Shown: positions 51,025 to 60,154 of the stretch, in pieces
How the letters are laid out: the number at the start of each line of letters is the position of its first letter
Numbering within the stretch: the stretch's first letter is position 1
NCBI RefSeq assembly: GCF_036038375.1
Contig: NZ_CP107935.1
Span: forward strand, 248,001 to 312,000
From: Streptomyces sp. NBC_00414
GTDB taxonomy: Bacteria; Actinomycetota; Actinomycetes; Streptomycetales; Streptomycetaceae
DNA: 64,000 bases
Direction: 5' to 3'
Made by a program: the position numbers and the translations under genes
The notes under the pieces: generated by a model
What the model saw: only the letters and a program-made list of their open reading frames with translations
What the model was told of the DNA's origin: nothing
The model's database searches: none

Positions 51025-53526
51025 GTGACGCGCATGGAACTACGACCGCATCAGGTCGAAGCCGTCGACGCCGTCCTGCGGCACCTGTCAGCACCTCCCG
51101 GTGGCCGCATGCCTCCCGACGGCCTGAGGACTCAGGTAATCGCGGCTACCGGCTCCGGCAAAACCCTGATCGGCGCGGAGTCCGCGCGCCGTCTTGCGGC
51201 CCGGCGTGTGCTGGTGTTGGTGCCGACGCTGGATCTGCTGACGCAGATGGCCGCCGCCTGGCGCGGGGCGGGCCGTTCCGGGGCGATGGTCGGGGTGTGC
51301 TCGCTGCGGGCGGAGGAGAGCCAGGGGCTGCCGTGCACGACCGACCCGGATGAGCTGGTCGCCTGGATGGCGGGGCTGGAAACAGTCACGGTGTTCGCCA
51401 CGTACGCGGCTGTCGGCATGGGCGTCTTGCAGCGCGCGCACGTCGCGGGCTTGAGCGTGTGGAGCCTGATGGTCGTGGACGAGGCGCACCGGACCAGCGG
51501 CGACGGCTTGAAACCGTGGGCGGCCGTGCACGACCAGGCGCAGTTGCCTGCCGAGCGCCGTCTGTACATGACGGCGACCGCGCGGGTGTGGGAGGCCGAG
51601 GGTGAGCGGCCACGGTTGGTGGCGTCCATGGAGGACGGCTCGCCGGTGTTCGGGCCCGTGGCGTATCGGCTGACGCTGTCCGAGGCGATCGGTCGGGGCA
51701 TCGTGGCGCCGTACCAGGTGCTGTGTCTCGACATCCGCGATCCCGACCTGTACGCGGCGCTGGCCACAGAGGCCACGGGGTCGGACGCGGTGCGTGGGGC
51801 GCGGCTCGCGGCCGTGCAGACGGGGCTGATGCACGCGGCCGTGGAAGAGCGGTTCCGTCGGGTGCTGTCGTTCCACAGCCGCGTCAGCGAGGCCGAGGCG
51901 ATGGCCGTGTCGGTGCCGGCGGTCGCGGCCCGTCTTGCCGAGGACGCCCCCGGCACCTATCCGCCCGCGGAGCAGGTGTGGGCGGACTGGCTCTACGGCG
52001 AACACGCCCCCGGACACCGCCGTCAGGTGCTCGATGAATTCGCTTCCGATTTCCTCACGGGGACCGAATTCGAAGGCCGTTCTGTGCGCGCCGAGTTGCG
52101 TGTTCTTTCATCGGTTCGGGTTCTCGGTGAGGGTGTCGATACTGCCGAGTGTGACGCGGTGCTTTTCTCGGATGCGCGTGGCTCGATGGTGGACATTGTG
52201 CAGATGGTCGGGCGTGCTCTGCGGTTGAAGCCTGATCAGGGGAAACTCGCCACGCTGGTCGTTCCGGTGTTCCTCGGCCCGGGTGAGGATCCGAATGAGT
52301 TGCTCACCTCGGATGCCTATACGACCTTGAGCAAGATCCTCACAGCCCTGCGGGCACACGACTCGGACACGATCGACGCGCTCGCGGACCCTCGGCTGCG
52401 CAACAGCCCACCCACCACCGACGACGGCAGCGGCGACGACGACGGCCCGCTGGACGATGACGACCACGACCAGGACGACGTCGACCGGGAAGCGGCGCGA
52501 ATCTCCGAACGAGCCGCAGGAGTGCTGCGGTTCAGCGAGGAACGCGACCCCGCCGCGCTCACGCGTTTCGTGCAGCTGCGCGTCATCGACCCCGAGGGCG
52601 CCTACTGGCGGCGCGGCATCGAGGTCGCCACCCGCTGGCTGCGCGAGACCGGTGCCGACGAACTGCGGGTGCCGTTCACCTACGTCACCCCGGACGACTG
52701 GGGATCCGCCGGCTCGCATCCCCTGGGGGTCTGGACGGCCGATCAGCGCCGGTACTACACAGCCGGAACACTGGAAGCCTCGCGCGTCGCGGAACTCGAA
52801 CGGCTGGGCATGGTGTGGTCGGTCCACGCGTCCGCGTGGGACGCCGGCCTCGAAGTAGCCCGCTCGTACGCGGCCGTGCACGGGCACTGCCTGCCCGCCG
52901 CGTCGGTCGTCTGGGAGTCGTTTCCGCTGGGGACCTGGATGAAGAATCAACGCGGGGCGGCCCGAAAAGCGGCGGAGAACTCCGCACGGCGCGACGCCGG
53001 GGAAACGGGTATCCCTTACGCCGGAGAGTTGTCCGAGGCCCGGCAGGAGGCACTGGCGGAGGTCGATCCGGGATGGTGTCCGGCGTGGGAGATCGGCTGG
53101 CAGCGCTGCTACCGGCTCGCCCTCGCCCACGTGAAGGCCGACGGCGCCCTACCTGCCGGGTCGGGCGAGCTGGTCGTGCAGGGCGAGGACCTCGGAACCT
53201 GGATCGCCGGGCAGCGCGCCGGATGGGATCGGCTGATGCCCGCGCAGCAGTATCTGCTGGAGACCCTCGGCATCGAACCGCCCGCGGACGGCGAGACGCC
53301 AGGGCCGGTACGGCGATCGCAGGACGAGCGGTGGACTGCCAACCTCGCAGCCGCCCGCCAGTTCCACGCGCGGGAGGGGCACCTACGCCCGGCCCGCCAG
53401 CACCTCGAACTCGTGAACGGCGAGCCGATCAAACTCGGAGCCTTCCTCGACAACACCCGTCGCCGGGCCGCCAAGCTCGGCCCGGCACGGCGAGCGGCGC
53501 TCGATGAGTTGGGGATGCGCTGGTAG
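51025..53526 (+). CDS. DEAH-box helicase with helicase-associated repeats
   Basis: An 833-residue superfamily 2 helicase. The motor domain (1-460) has motif I ATGSGKT, motif II VVDEAHR, motif III MTATAR and motif VI QMVGRALRLK. It is followed by a very acidic linker (about 470-495, runs of Asp). The C-terminal 310 residues contain about four helicase-associated (HA) repeats, seen as recurrent PLGTWMKNQR, DLGTWIAGQR and KLGAFLDNTRRR segments. GTG 51025 follows AAGGAG. Such helicases are frequent on streptomycete chromosome arms and linear plasmids; a role in mobile-DNA or end maintenance is inference. Cytoplasmic. Confidence 0.9.
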   Translation: MTRMELRPHQVEAVDAVLRHLSAPPGGRMPPDGLRTQVIAATGSGKTLIGAESARRLAARRVLVLVPTLDLLTQMAAAWRGAGRSGAMVGVCSLRAEESQGLPCTTDPDELVAWMAGLETVTVFATYAAVGMGVLQRAHVAGLSVWSLMVVDEAHRTSGDGLKPWAAVHDQAQLPAERRLYMTATARVWEAEGERPRLVASMEDGSPVFGPVAYRLTLSEAIGRGIVAPYQVLCLDIRDPDLYAALATEATGSDAVRGARLAAVQTGLMHAAVEERFRRVLSFHSRVSEAEAMAVSVPAVAARLAEDAPGTYPPAEQVWADWLYGEHAPGHRRQVLDEFASDFLTGTEFEGRSVRAELRVLSSVRVLGEGVDTAECDAVLFSDARGSMVDIVQMVGRALRLKPDQGKLATLVVPVFLGPGEDPNELLTSDAYTTLSKILTALRAHDSDTIDALADPRLRNSPPTTDDGSGDDDGPLDDDDHDQDDVDREAARISERAAGVLRFSEERDPAALTRFVQLRVIDPEGAYWRRGIEVATRWLRETGADELRVPFTYVTPDDWGSAGSHPLGVWTADQRRYYTAGTLEASRVAELERLGMVWSVHASAWDAGLEVARSYAAVHGHCLPAASVVWESFPLGTWMKNQRGAARKAAENSARRDAGETGIPYAGELSEARQEALAEVDPGWCPAWEIGWQRCYRLALAHVKADGALPAGSGELVVQGEDLGTWIAGQRAGWDRLMPAQQYLLETLGIEPPADGETPGPVRRSQDERWTANLAAARQFHAREGHLRPARQHLELVNGEPIKLGAFLDNTRRRAAKLGPARRAALDELGMRW

Positions 53527-53541
53527 CCCTGTCAGTGGTCC

Positions 53542-54015
53542 TCAGCAATCCTCGCCGGAGTCGTCCAGCAGGGCGATGCGGGCGGTGATGCGTTTGCCGA
53601 CCGGCTCCTGCTGTATCTCAAAATCCTGGGCGACGGCTTTGACGATCTCCAGGCCGTGCTGCCCGACTCTGCCCGCATCAGCGGCCCGGGCCACCGGCAG
53701 GACCGGATCGCTGTCCCACACGGCCACTTCCACCAGATTCCCGGCGATGCGCAGTTGCATCCTGACCGGGCCCGGGGCGTACTTGTATGCGTTGGTGACC
53801 AGTTCGCTGACAACCAGCTGGGTCAGGTCCATCGTGCGCGCGGACACCGACAGACCGTGCTCGCCCTGGACGCGGGCAAGGAAGTCGGCCGCGCGGTGAC
53901 GTGCCTCAGCGATGACGGGCCCTTCGCCGCCCAGGAGGACCGTCTCCTGCATCGGACCGTCGCCGGGCACCGGCATCACGCCGCCCTCCCCCTCTGGTCC
54001 CGCAGGCTCCACCAT
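53542..54015 (-). CDS. Anti-sigma-type ATP-binding protein (RsbW-like HATPase)
   Basis: A 157-residue single GHKL ATPase domain of the HATPase_c_2 type. It has LTQLVVSELVTNAYKYAPG (N box), VEVAVWDSDPVLPV (G1 region) and HGLEIVKAVAQDF (G2). Such proteins phosphorylate STAS antagonists and bind sigma factors; streptomycetes have dozens. ATG 54015 follows GAGGGAG. Divergent from the STAS protein at 54178, so the two are a likely regulator/antagonist pair. Its stop is 15 bases from the convergent helicase stop. Confidence 0.87.
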   Translation of the reverse strand: MVEPAGPEGEGGVMPVPGDGPMQETVLLGGEGPVIAEARHRAADFLARVQGEHGLSVSARTMDLTQLVVSELVTNAYKYAPGPVRMQLRIAGNLVEVAVWDSDPVLPVARAADAGRVGQHGLEIVKAVAQDFEIQQEPVGKRITARIALLDDSGEDC

Positions 54016-54177
54016 GTGCTCCCTCATCCTCACAGCGCGCGTACCCCGCGCCCTCCCTCGCATGTTCTCTGGGACGCCAACCAAAGGCGAACGGTTGTAC
54101 CCCACAGCACCTGGGCAGATTCGCGACGCTCTATCGTGTCGATGCCCGACTCCTCAGCGAACGCAGGTGAGAGACCC

Positions 54178-54543
54178 TTGACAGAGATCCACGGCACAGC
54201 GCCGTCCGGCCGACTGTCGATCGACCACGACAGCGTCAACGGCATCCGGGTGGTCACCCTCCACGGCGAGATCGACCACCCCGTCACCCACCGGCTCAGC
54301 GACGCCCTGGCCTTCCCCGACGACGCGACGCCGCTGCGGATCGTGGTCGACCTCGGCGATGTCACCTTCATGGACTCAAGCGGCATCAACATCCTCATCA
54401 CGACCTATCAACGGGCGAACGACACACAGGGATGGCTGCGCATCGCCGGCGCCCAGGAAGCCGTCCAGCGCGTCCTGCACATCGTCGGCGTCGACGAACT
54501 CATCGACAGCCACCCCACCCTCGAACAAGCCCTCCACGACTGA
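54178..54543 (+). CDS. STAS-domain anti-sigma-factor antagonist
   Basis: A 121-residue STAS protein: RLSIDHDSVNGIRVVTLHGE, RIVVDLGDVTFMDSSGINIL with the phosphorylatable Ser-Ser, and LRIAGAQEAVQRVLHIVGVD. It should be inactivated by phosphorylation and otherwise sequester its cognate kinase/anti-sigma factor, probably the ATPase encoded divergently at 53542-54015. TTG 54178 has an AGGTGAGAG site; ATG 54142 in the same frame is an alternative without one. Confidence 0.85.
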   Translation: MTEIHGTAPSGRLSIDHDSVNGIRVVTLHGEIDHPVTHRLSDALAFPDDATPLRIVVDLGDVTFMDSSGINILITTYQRANDTQGWLRIAGAQEAVQRVLHIVGVDELIDSHPTLEQALHD

Positions 54544-54602
54544 CCACCCGGCACCTGGCCGTTCAGCCACTCGCCCCGGCGCGTTCTGGAAGAGTGAGCC
54601 GC

Positions 54603-54917
54603 ATGGACGATGGAGCCCTCCCGATACTTCACGTCACGGATGCGCCCGGTGCGGTCGCGCGGTACGGCCGGCTGGGTTCCACCAAGCATGCGCAGAGATA
54701 CGTGATTGTCCTTCTGGTTGTTCCGTTGCTGCTCGTATCCGGGTGCAAGGGCAGATACCAGCAGCAGTACGAGGAGGGCTACGAAGTCGGCCAACACGAA
54801 TCAACGGTGTGCGTGGAGTACGAGACACGGGACGGAAGGCAACCGTCCCGGCACTGGATGGCAGGCTGTGACGACGCCGCAGCGGGCCGGCCGGCCGATC
54901 CACCGAAATCTCGGTGA
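54603..54917 (+). CDS. Small lipoprotein-like protein
   Basis: A 104-residue frame with a hydrophobic segment ending in a lipobox (IVLLVVPLLLVSGC), then a charged, Tyr/Gln/Glu-rich mature part (YQQQYEEGYEVG) with two more cysteines. From ATG 54603 the lipobox Cys is residue 48, long for a lipoprotein signal; a GTG near 54702 directly before the hydrophobic core is an alternative. Probably exported and membrane-anchored. 59 bases after the STAS gene. Confidence 0.55.
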   Translation: MDDGALPILHVTDAPGAVARYGRLGSTKHAQRYVIVLLVVPLLLVSGCKGRYQQQYEEGYEVGQHESTVCVEYETRDGRQPSRHWMAGCDDAAAGRPADPPKSR

Positions 54918-55372
54918 GGCCGCACCGGGCGACACGATCTTCGCCTTCCGGCGTTCGACAGGCTGCCGAACGCGGCCCGGCACCGTGGCCGGCCGGACAG
55001 CAACATCGGTACCCCCCAGACTCCGGACTGTCAGGAAGGCAATTCGAGGTCTTACGCGCCCCTGCACCACGAAGGTGGTCGCCCGTGCTTCGGACGTACC
55101 CGACCCTCACGCAGTGCGGTGTGTGCGAAACGACCCGGTAGTTCGAGGATCGGTCAACTTGCAGCCCGCGGTCTTACGTCGTGTGGGTTACGGAGCTTCC
55201 GGCCGTCGCGGCGATGCGCTGGCCGCGGGACGCCATGTGCCCGGGGCATGGTCCGGAGTCAAACGACGATTTTCGGATCATTTGCCTATCCTGTTGACTT
55301 TCCGTCCCGTTTGATGCCCTTCGGTAGTCGCCAAGTAGCCGGGTGACAGTTCCGAGCGGAAGGACAACAGAC
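54918..55372. other. Intergenic, no gene recognised
   Basis: About 455 bases without a supported gene on either strand. The last 60 bases include the ribosome-binding region (GGAAGGA) of the tectonin gene. Confidence 0.5.
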
Positions 55373-56071
55373 ATGGCTGACTGGAAGAACATCTCGGGTG
55401 GTCTCGCAGCGATCTCCGTGGGCTCCAGAACCCACGTGTGGGGCGTCAACTCGCTGGGACAGATCTATCGATACACCGGCCACGACGCGAATCCGTGGAT
55501 CGGGATCCCCGGCAAGGCCGTCGACATCGGCGTAGCCGCCGACGGCACGGTCTGGCACGTCAACTCGGGCGGCGGAATCTTCCGCTACACCGGCGACCAG
55601 GGCTCCACCGACTGGGTCAGCGTCGCCGGCGGCCTGACCCGCATCTCCGTCGGCTCCAGAACCCACGTGTGGGGCGTCAACTCGCTGGGACAGATCTACC
55701 GTTACACCGGCCACGACGCGAATCCGTGGATCGGGATCCCCGGCAAGGCCGTCGACATCGGCGTAGCCGCCGACGGCACGGTCTGGCACGTCAACTCGGG
55801 CGGCGGAATCTTCCGCTACACCGGCGACCAGGGCTCCACCGACTGGGTCAGCGTCGCCGGCGGCCTGACCCGCATCTCCGTCGGCTCCCGGACGAACGTC
55901 TGGGGTGTCAACGCCTCCGACCAGATCTACCGTTACACCGGCCACGACGCCAACCCCTGGATTGGCATTCCCGGTGCCGCGGTCGACGTCGGCGCGGCTG
56001 CGGACGGCACCGTGTGGGTCGTCAACGCCGCGGGCGGCATCTACCGGTACACGGGAGACCAGCCCAGCTGA
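55373..56071 (+). CDS. Tectonin-type beta-propeller protein
   Basis: A 232-residue protein made of three 77-residue repeats, each with two tectonin blades: ISVGSRTHVWGVNSLGQIYR then GKAVDIGVAADGTVWHVNSG and GGIFRYTGDQG. Six blades in total should close one propeller. Tectonin propellers are lectin-like and bind carbohydrate or lipid-linked sugar. No signal peptide or membrane helix is present, so it is cytoplasmic or released by another route. Repeats 1 and 2 are almost identical at the DNA level, repeat 3 is more diverged. ATG 55373 follows GGAAGGA. Single gene with its own terminator. Confidence 0.88.
   Translation: MADWKNISGGLAAISVGSRTHVWGVNSLGQIYRYTGHDANPWIGIPGKAVDIGVAADGTVWHVNSGGGIFRYTGDQGSTDWVSVAGGLTRISVGSRTHVWGVNSLGQIYRYTGHDANPWIGIPGKAVDIGVAADGTVWHVNSGGGIFRYTGDQGSTDWVSVAGGLTRISVGSRTNVWGVNASDQIYRYTGHDANPWIGIPGAAVDVGAAADGTVWVVNAAGGIYRYTGDQPS
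55421..56060. repeat. 231-bp tandem repeats within the propeller gene
   Basis: The period is 231 bases: the GGCTCC-AGAACC block starts at 55421, 55652 and (diverged) 55883. Copies 1 and 2 differ at only a few positions across their length, implying recent duplication or gene conversion. Confidence 0.9.
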
Positions 56072-56129
56072 GTCTCCGCCGTACGGCTGCACGAGCTGCC
56101 CCGCTCACTGGGCGGGCGGCACGCGCAGG

Positions 56130-56161
56130 TACCCCGCACCCACCAGCACGGGTGCGGGGTA
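56130..56161 (+). terminator. Hairpin terminator
   Basis: A perfect 12-bp stem TACCCCGCACCC with an 8-base loop, 58 bases after the propeller gene stop. Confidence 0.75.
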
Positions 56162-56322
56162 ACCGCTTGCGGGTGTGCCGACGTCGGCCGCCAAGTGGGC
56201 GCTCGAACAACTGCCGCAGTGCTGTCAGGTCACTCGGGGTCCTGAGTTCTGGATGGTGGTGGGTGGTGGCGCTGTGGGGCAGCCCCGTGCGGCCTGAGTC
56301 ACACGGGGCTGCCCGGTCCGCC

Positions 56323-57180
56323 TCAGCCGAGTTGTGCTCCTCGGCGATAGGCGGTGATGCTCCGGGCGACCCAGTCGCTGAAGGGACGCGGAGCGCGACC
56401 GAGGACTCGTTCCACGTCCGGGCTGATCCGCAGTTCGTCGGGGTTCGGGGCGGAGATGATGTCCAAGGTGTCGTCGGCGAGCTCCGGCGGCACGAACTGG
56501 GTCATCGCGGCCTTGGCCTCCTCGCGGGTGAGTTCGTGGAACCGCACCGGTGAGCCGAGCGCCGCGGCGATGACCTCGGCCTGCTGACGGGGTGTGATCA
56601 CCTCGGGTCCGGTCAGCTCGAAGATTCCGCCGGTGTACCGGTCGTCCAGCAGGCAGGCCGCCGCGACCTCGGCGATGTCCGCCGGGTCCACGATCGGAAC
56701 CCCGACATCCCCGAAGGGTGCGGCGACCGTCCCTTGCGTGCGGACGGACTCCGCCCACGCCAGGGCGTTGGAGGTGAAGCCGCCGGGTCGCAGGACAGCC
56801 CAGTCCAGGCCGGACCCCCTCAACGCGTCCTCCACCGCGCGCATCACGATCCGCGACGGGCCGACCGGCCTGGTCGCCACGCCCTGCGAGGACAGCAGGA
56901 CGACTCGGCGGACCCCGCCGGCAGCGGCCAGGTCGATGACGTCCGTCGGCCTGGCCTCGGAGGCGTGCAGGTCGCCGGACAGCAGGATGAACAGCGCCTT
57001 CGCCCCGTCCAAAGCAGGGGTGAGGCCCTGCGGATCGGCCAGGTCGGCCGACACGTGCCGGACGCCGTCCGGCACTGCCGCCGCGTGCCGTGACACCGCC
57101 GTCACCTGCTCGCCCGCATCGGCCAGAGCCTGCGTCAAAGGCCGGCCCACATTCCCGGTAGCCCCGGTCACCACGATCAT
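56323..57180 (-). CDS. NmrA-family NAD(P)-binding protein
   Basis: A 285-residue atypical SDR: IVVTGATGNVGRPLTQALAD, VTAVSRHAAAVP, RRVVLLSSQGVATRP and a C-terminal part typical of NAD(P)H:quinone reductase-like NmrA proteins (ITPRQQAEVIAAALG). ATG 57180 follows AGGAG. Divergent from an HxlR regulator with a 92-bp gap that includes several inverted repeats. HxlR/NmrA pairs commonly respond to electrophiles or aldehydes; the exact role is unknown. Confidence 0.88.
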   Translation of the reverse strand: MIVVTGATGNVGRPLTQALADAGEQVTAVSRHAAAVPDGVRHVSADLADPQGLTPALDGAKALFILLSGDLHASEARPTDVIDLAAAGGVRRVVLLSSQGVATRPVGPSRIVMRAVEDALRGSGLDWAVLRPGGFTSNALAWAESVRTQGTVAAPFGDVGVPIVDPADIAEVAAACLLDDRYTGGIFELTGPEVITPRQQAEVIAAALGSPVRFHELTREEAKAAMTQFVPPELADDTLDIISAPNPDELRISPDVERVLGRAPRPFSDWVARSITAYRRGAQLG

Positions 57181-57230
57181 GTTCAGCTCCTAGTCCGTTG
57201 TGCACTGCGGTAATTGACACTAGGAGGTGG

Positions 57231-57265
57231 GCTTACTTTTCGTAAGAACATACCTAGAGGTAAGC
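57231..57265. promoter_or_regulatory. HxlR operator candidate
   Basis: GCTTAC (57231-57236) pairs with GTAAGC (57260-57265). Inside lies TACCT-AG-AGGTA (57251-57262), and TTAC-N5-GTAA (57233-57245) is a further small palindrome. The region separates the NmrA-like and HxlR genes and is AT-rich. Confidence 0.55.
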
Positions 57266-57272
57266 TCCGGAC

Positions 57273-57737
57273 ATGAGGGAAGGTACGCAGCTGACGCAGG
57301 CCGAGGCCGGCAATCGCTATGAGGTGTTTCACACCGACTGCCCTGCGCGTGACATGGTCGACCACGTGACCAGCAGGTGGGGTATCTGGGTGCTGATCGC
57401 CTTGCGGAGCACCGACCTTCGGTTCTACGAGCTGCGCGACAGCATCCAGGGCATCAGCGAGAAAATGCTCGCTCAGACACTGCGCGCCCTGGTCCAGGAC
57501 GACCTGCTCTGGCGGAAGGTCGAGCCGACGACGCCGCCCCAAGTCACCTATGGGCTGACTGAGTTCGGCCAGGACGTCGGTGAGCCGCTGACGGACTTGT
57601 TCGACCGGATCACACAGCGGCTGGCAGCCGACGGGACGTCCGCCAGGGAGCGGCTGAGCGCACCAGGTCAAGCGAGGCAGCTGACCACCCCAGGCCGTCA
57701 ACAGCTTCATCATCCCGTCGACGAACAGCGACCGTGA
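57273..57737 (+). CDS. HxlR-family regulator
   Basis: A 154-residue winged-helix regulator: VDHVTSRWGIWVLIALRSTD, RFYELRDSIQGISEKMLAQT, LRALVQDDLLWRKVEP and VTYGLTEFGQDVGEPL. A Cys at about residue 23 (HTDCPAR) precedes the first helix, as in HxlR proteins that sense reactive aldehydes or quinones through a conserved cysteine. Divergent from the NmrA-like gene, its likely target. Confidence 0.88.
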   Translation: MREGTQLTQAEAGNRYEVFHTDCPARDMVDHVTSRWGIWVLIALRSTDLRFYELRDSIQGISEKMLAQTLRALVQDDLLWRKVEPTTPPQVTYGLTEFGQDVGEPLTDLFDRITQRLAADGTSARERLSAPGQARQLTTPGRQQLHHPVDEQRP

Positions 57738-58409
57738 CCGTAGAAAGGTCCATGCGTACCCCCAGCACGGACCCGAGGCAGAAAGGCCGCGCCACCAGGA
57801 CACTGCCCATAGAGGCCCTGCCCGACCTGTGACTCAGTCCAGCGAGCCAACGGCAGCGAAAGCCTGCCGTCATGACCGACGAGGGCGTTGGTGAGGCCGG
57901 AACTCCGGGGCTCTCGATCGAGGTCTGCGGCTCACCCGCTCCCGCGCGGTGCGGGGCGTGGGAACTCCGGCGTGGCCGGGGCGCTTCGGGTCCGGCGGTG
58001 CGTGCCCAGCCGTGTGCACGCGTGGTCTCTGTCTCCCGTCCTCGAACAGCTGAGGCAGGATGCCCGGCTCGCGGTCGGGGTCGCGGTGCCGGTCGAGGAA
58101 GACGCGGGCGCGCAGCCCGCGAGGCACCGCAGGCGGGTTGTCCTGGTGGTGCAGGAGCCGCAGCGCGCTGCAATCCCTCGCGGGCTGTGGCGCGGGGCCA
58201 GTTCCTCCACGTGCGTGAAGGGCTGACCACTGAGGAGGGCTTCGGCGCCGGTGTCATCGCTCAGGGTGCCCAGGCCCAGGTGCAGGGAGGTGGGCCGGGA
58301 CAGTCCGCGGGGCCTGTCTTCAAATTTCCGACCAAATCCTGGGGCCCGAAACCACTATGGTCCCGGGCCCACGCAGATTCGCGCTTGCCGAGGCTGTTAC
58401 GGCCTGCGC
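57738..58409. other. Intergenic, no gene recognised
   Basis: About 670 bases, very GC-rich, with overlapping shadow frames on both strands but no recognisable protein. An imperfect hairpin (GGGGCCCG ... CGGGCCC, about 58333-58368) may end the leftward esterase gene. Confidence 0.5.
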
Positions 58410-59654
58410 TCACGCTTCCTTGAGCTTGGTCACGATCCACTCTCCGAGTTCCTGGGTCATGACGGTGTGACCTTCGTTGGCGGTGGCGCAGAGGAAGTCG
58501 TGGAGTTGGCTCTCCTCCCGGTCGACCTTGCTGTACAGGGTGTCGTGGTTGTCGATGTCGCCTGCCGCGACGGCGCTGACGGTGGGGACGAAGGTGGAGG
58601 CGTTGTACGTGGGTTGCGTCGCGGCACTGTTGATGAGGTTGGCCAGCAGGGCGGCCACGCCGAAGTTGGAGGCGCCGCCGAGGAGTTCCGGGAAGAGGCC
58701 GCCCGGAGCGCCGTCGAGTTCGGGGAAGCCGGTGGTGTTGATCGTGATCTCGGTCTGCTCCGGTTGCCGCATCCGGGCGACAGTCCCGCTTCCCCGGCCC
58801 TGGGTGCGCAGTTCCGCAGCCACCTTCGGCCCGGAGGCTTCCAGCGCGGGTGTGTCGGCGGGGATGTTGTTTCCGGCGCCGGTTCCCGTTCCGTTGGAGA
58901 CGCCGAGCAAGCGGGGGATCTGCGGCCAGTCGCCCATCCGCTCCAGTGCGTCCAGGAAGTCGGTCCGCGCCTGGTCCTGGCCGGCGGCGACGTCGAGGGT
59001 GGTGTCGGCTCCGGTCGCGAGGTGCCAGCGCAGCATCTGGCGGGCGGCGGGGCTGTTGATCAGGTCGGAGTAGAGGTTGTAGAGCGGCTTTCCTTCTCCT
59101 CCCCAGTGGTCTTTAACGTAGTGGGCGAAGGCCTGGACCCCCAGGGGCAGCCACGCGCCGCGATGCGGAGTGTCGTAGGAGAGGTAGGTGGCGGTCTCGT
59201 GCTGCATCCGCTGGCGCTCCAGCTTGGCCAGGGCGTAGCGCGTGACCAGCCCTCCCATACTGAAGCCGCCCACTGTCAGCGGGGCGTTGCCGTCGCGGTC
59301 GGCGATCGTCCGCATGATGCACTCGATCGCGACTTCGGCGTTGTCGGGGATGGCCGCGCTGCGGTCGTCGTAACCCAGCAGGATGACGTCGAAGCCGCTG
59401 TCACGCAGCGTGGAGACGAACGGGTAGGCCCCGTTCTCCAGGGCGTCGTACAGCAGGTCGACGTTGGTCCCTCCGGGGGAGAAGCCGTCGGATAGGATCA
59501 CCGGCCGCTTGACGTGCTCCTGGTCGGATGAGCTGTGGAAGACCCAGGCGGTCCCGTTGCGCAGATCCCACGTGATGTCCGAAGGGGCGGCTTGCGTGGC
59601 TGCGGAGCCACTCCCCGGCGGGGTACCCCAGATACTGACGACAGGCTTGGACAT
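58410..59654 (-). CDS. Alpha/beta-hydrolase (PGAP1/lipase-like)
   Basis: A 414-residue esterase. VKRPVILSDGFSPGG is the oxyanion-hole region; LTVGGFSMGGLVTRYALAKL carries the nucleophile elbow with the catalytic Ser near residue 145. An Asp (YLSYDTPHRGAWLPLGV) follows, as in PGAP1-like and cutinase-like lipases, and a C-terminal His lies in ATANEGHTVMTQ. No signal peptide is visible from ATG 59654 (AAGGAG site), so it is predicted cytoplasmic unless the upstream start 59723 is used. Substrate unknown; probably a lipid or ester. Confidence 0.82.
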   Translation of the reverse strand: MSKPVVSIWGTPPGSGSAATQAAPSDITWDLRNGTAWVFHSSSDQEHVKRPVILSDGFSPGGTNVDLLYDALENGAYPFVSTLRDSGFDVILLGYDDRSAAIPDNAEVAIECIMRTIADRDGNAPLTVGGFSMGGLVTRYALAKLERQRMQHETATYLSYDTPHRGAWLPLGVQAFAHYVKDHWGGEGKPLYNLYSDLINSPAARQMLRWHLATGADTTLDVAAGQDQARTDFLDALERMGDWPQIPRLLGVSNGTGTGAGNNIPADTPALEASGPKVAAELRTQGRGSGTVARMRQPEQTEITINTTGFPELDGAPGGLFPELLGGASNFGVAALLANLINSAATQPTYNASTFVPTVSAVAAGDIDNHDTLYSKVDREESQLHDFLCATANEGHTVMTQELGEWIVTKLKEA

Positions 59655-59829
59655 ACTTCGACGTCTCCTTCGTGCCGCGGCGATCATGCCGAACACAGCC
59701 ATCGTCCCGACGCGAGCCCTCATGTTCCGCCCAAATCAGGTGAGGTCACCCTTACGGGGACACACGGTTCTTTTCGCTCCCTCGTGCGCGCCTCTCGTGA
59801 ACGGACACGCCCCCCGACTCAATGGGATG

Positions 59830-60154
59830 ACCACTCGACAGACCTGCGATCAGAGCCTGGCTGTCGTGAGGTTCGCACCCGAGACTCTGTCGATCGCGCA
59901 ACGGAAAGCGCTACGACGGCTGCTCCCACCTGCGGCGAGGGTTGCGCGAGCGTGGCATTACGCACCGCATCGCACGCAAGGGCGTCGAGTCCTCGCAGCG
60001 GCTGGGCAGGCGCCGCTGGACCATCGAACGCACCATGTCCTGGCTCGCCGGCTGCCACCGACCGCACCGACGCTACGAACGAAAGGCCGAGCACTTCCCG
60101 GCATTCACAGCCACCACCTGCACGTTCATCCCCCTGCGCCGTCCTGCCTGCTGA
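59830..60154 (+). pseudogene. IS427-like transposase remnant with an internal inversion
   Basis: From about 59893 the forward strand reads YDGCSHLRRGLRERGITHRI, KGVESSQRLGRRRWTIERTM and SWLAGCHRPHRRYERKAEHF, the C-terminal part of a transposase like orfB at 49573-50036. The part that should precede it (HDSQALIAGLSSGHPIE) is found at about 59830-59890 on the opposite strand. So a segment of roughly 60-70 bases has been flipped. Not functional. Confidence 0.65.

Noticed and set aside
57872..58423. 183-codon forward frame before the esterase terminator
   Set aside because: Arg/Pro/Gly-rich low-complexity translation typical of non-coding high-GC DNA, no start signal.
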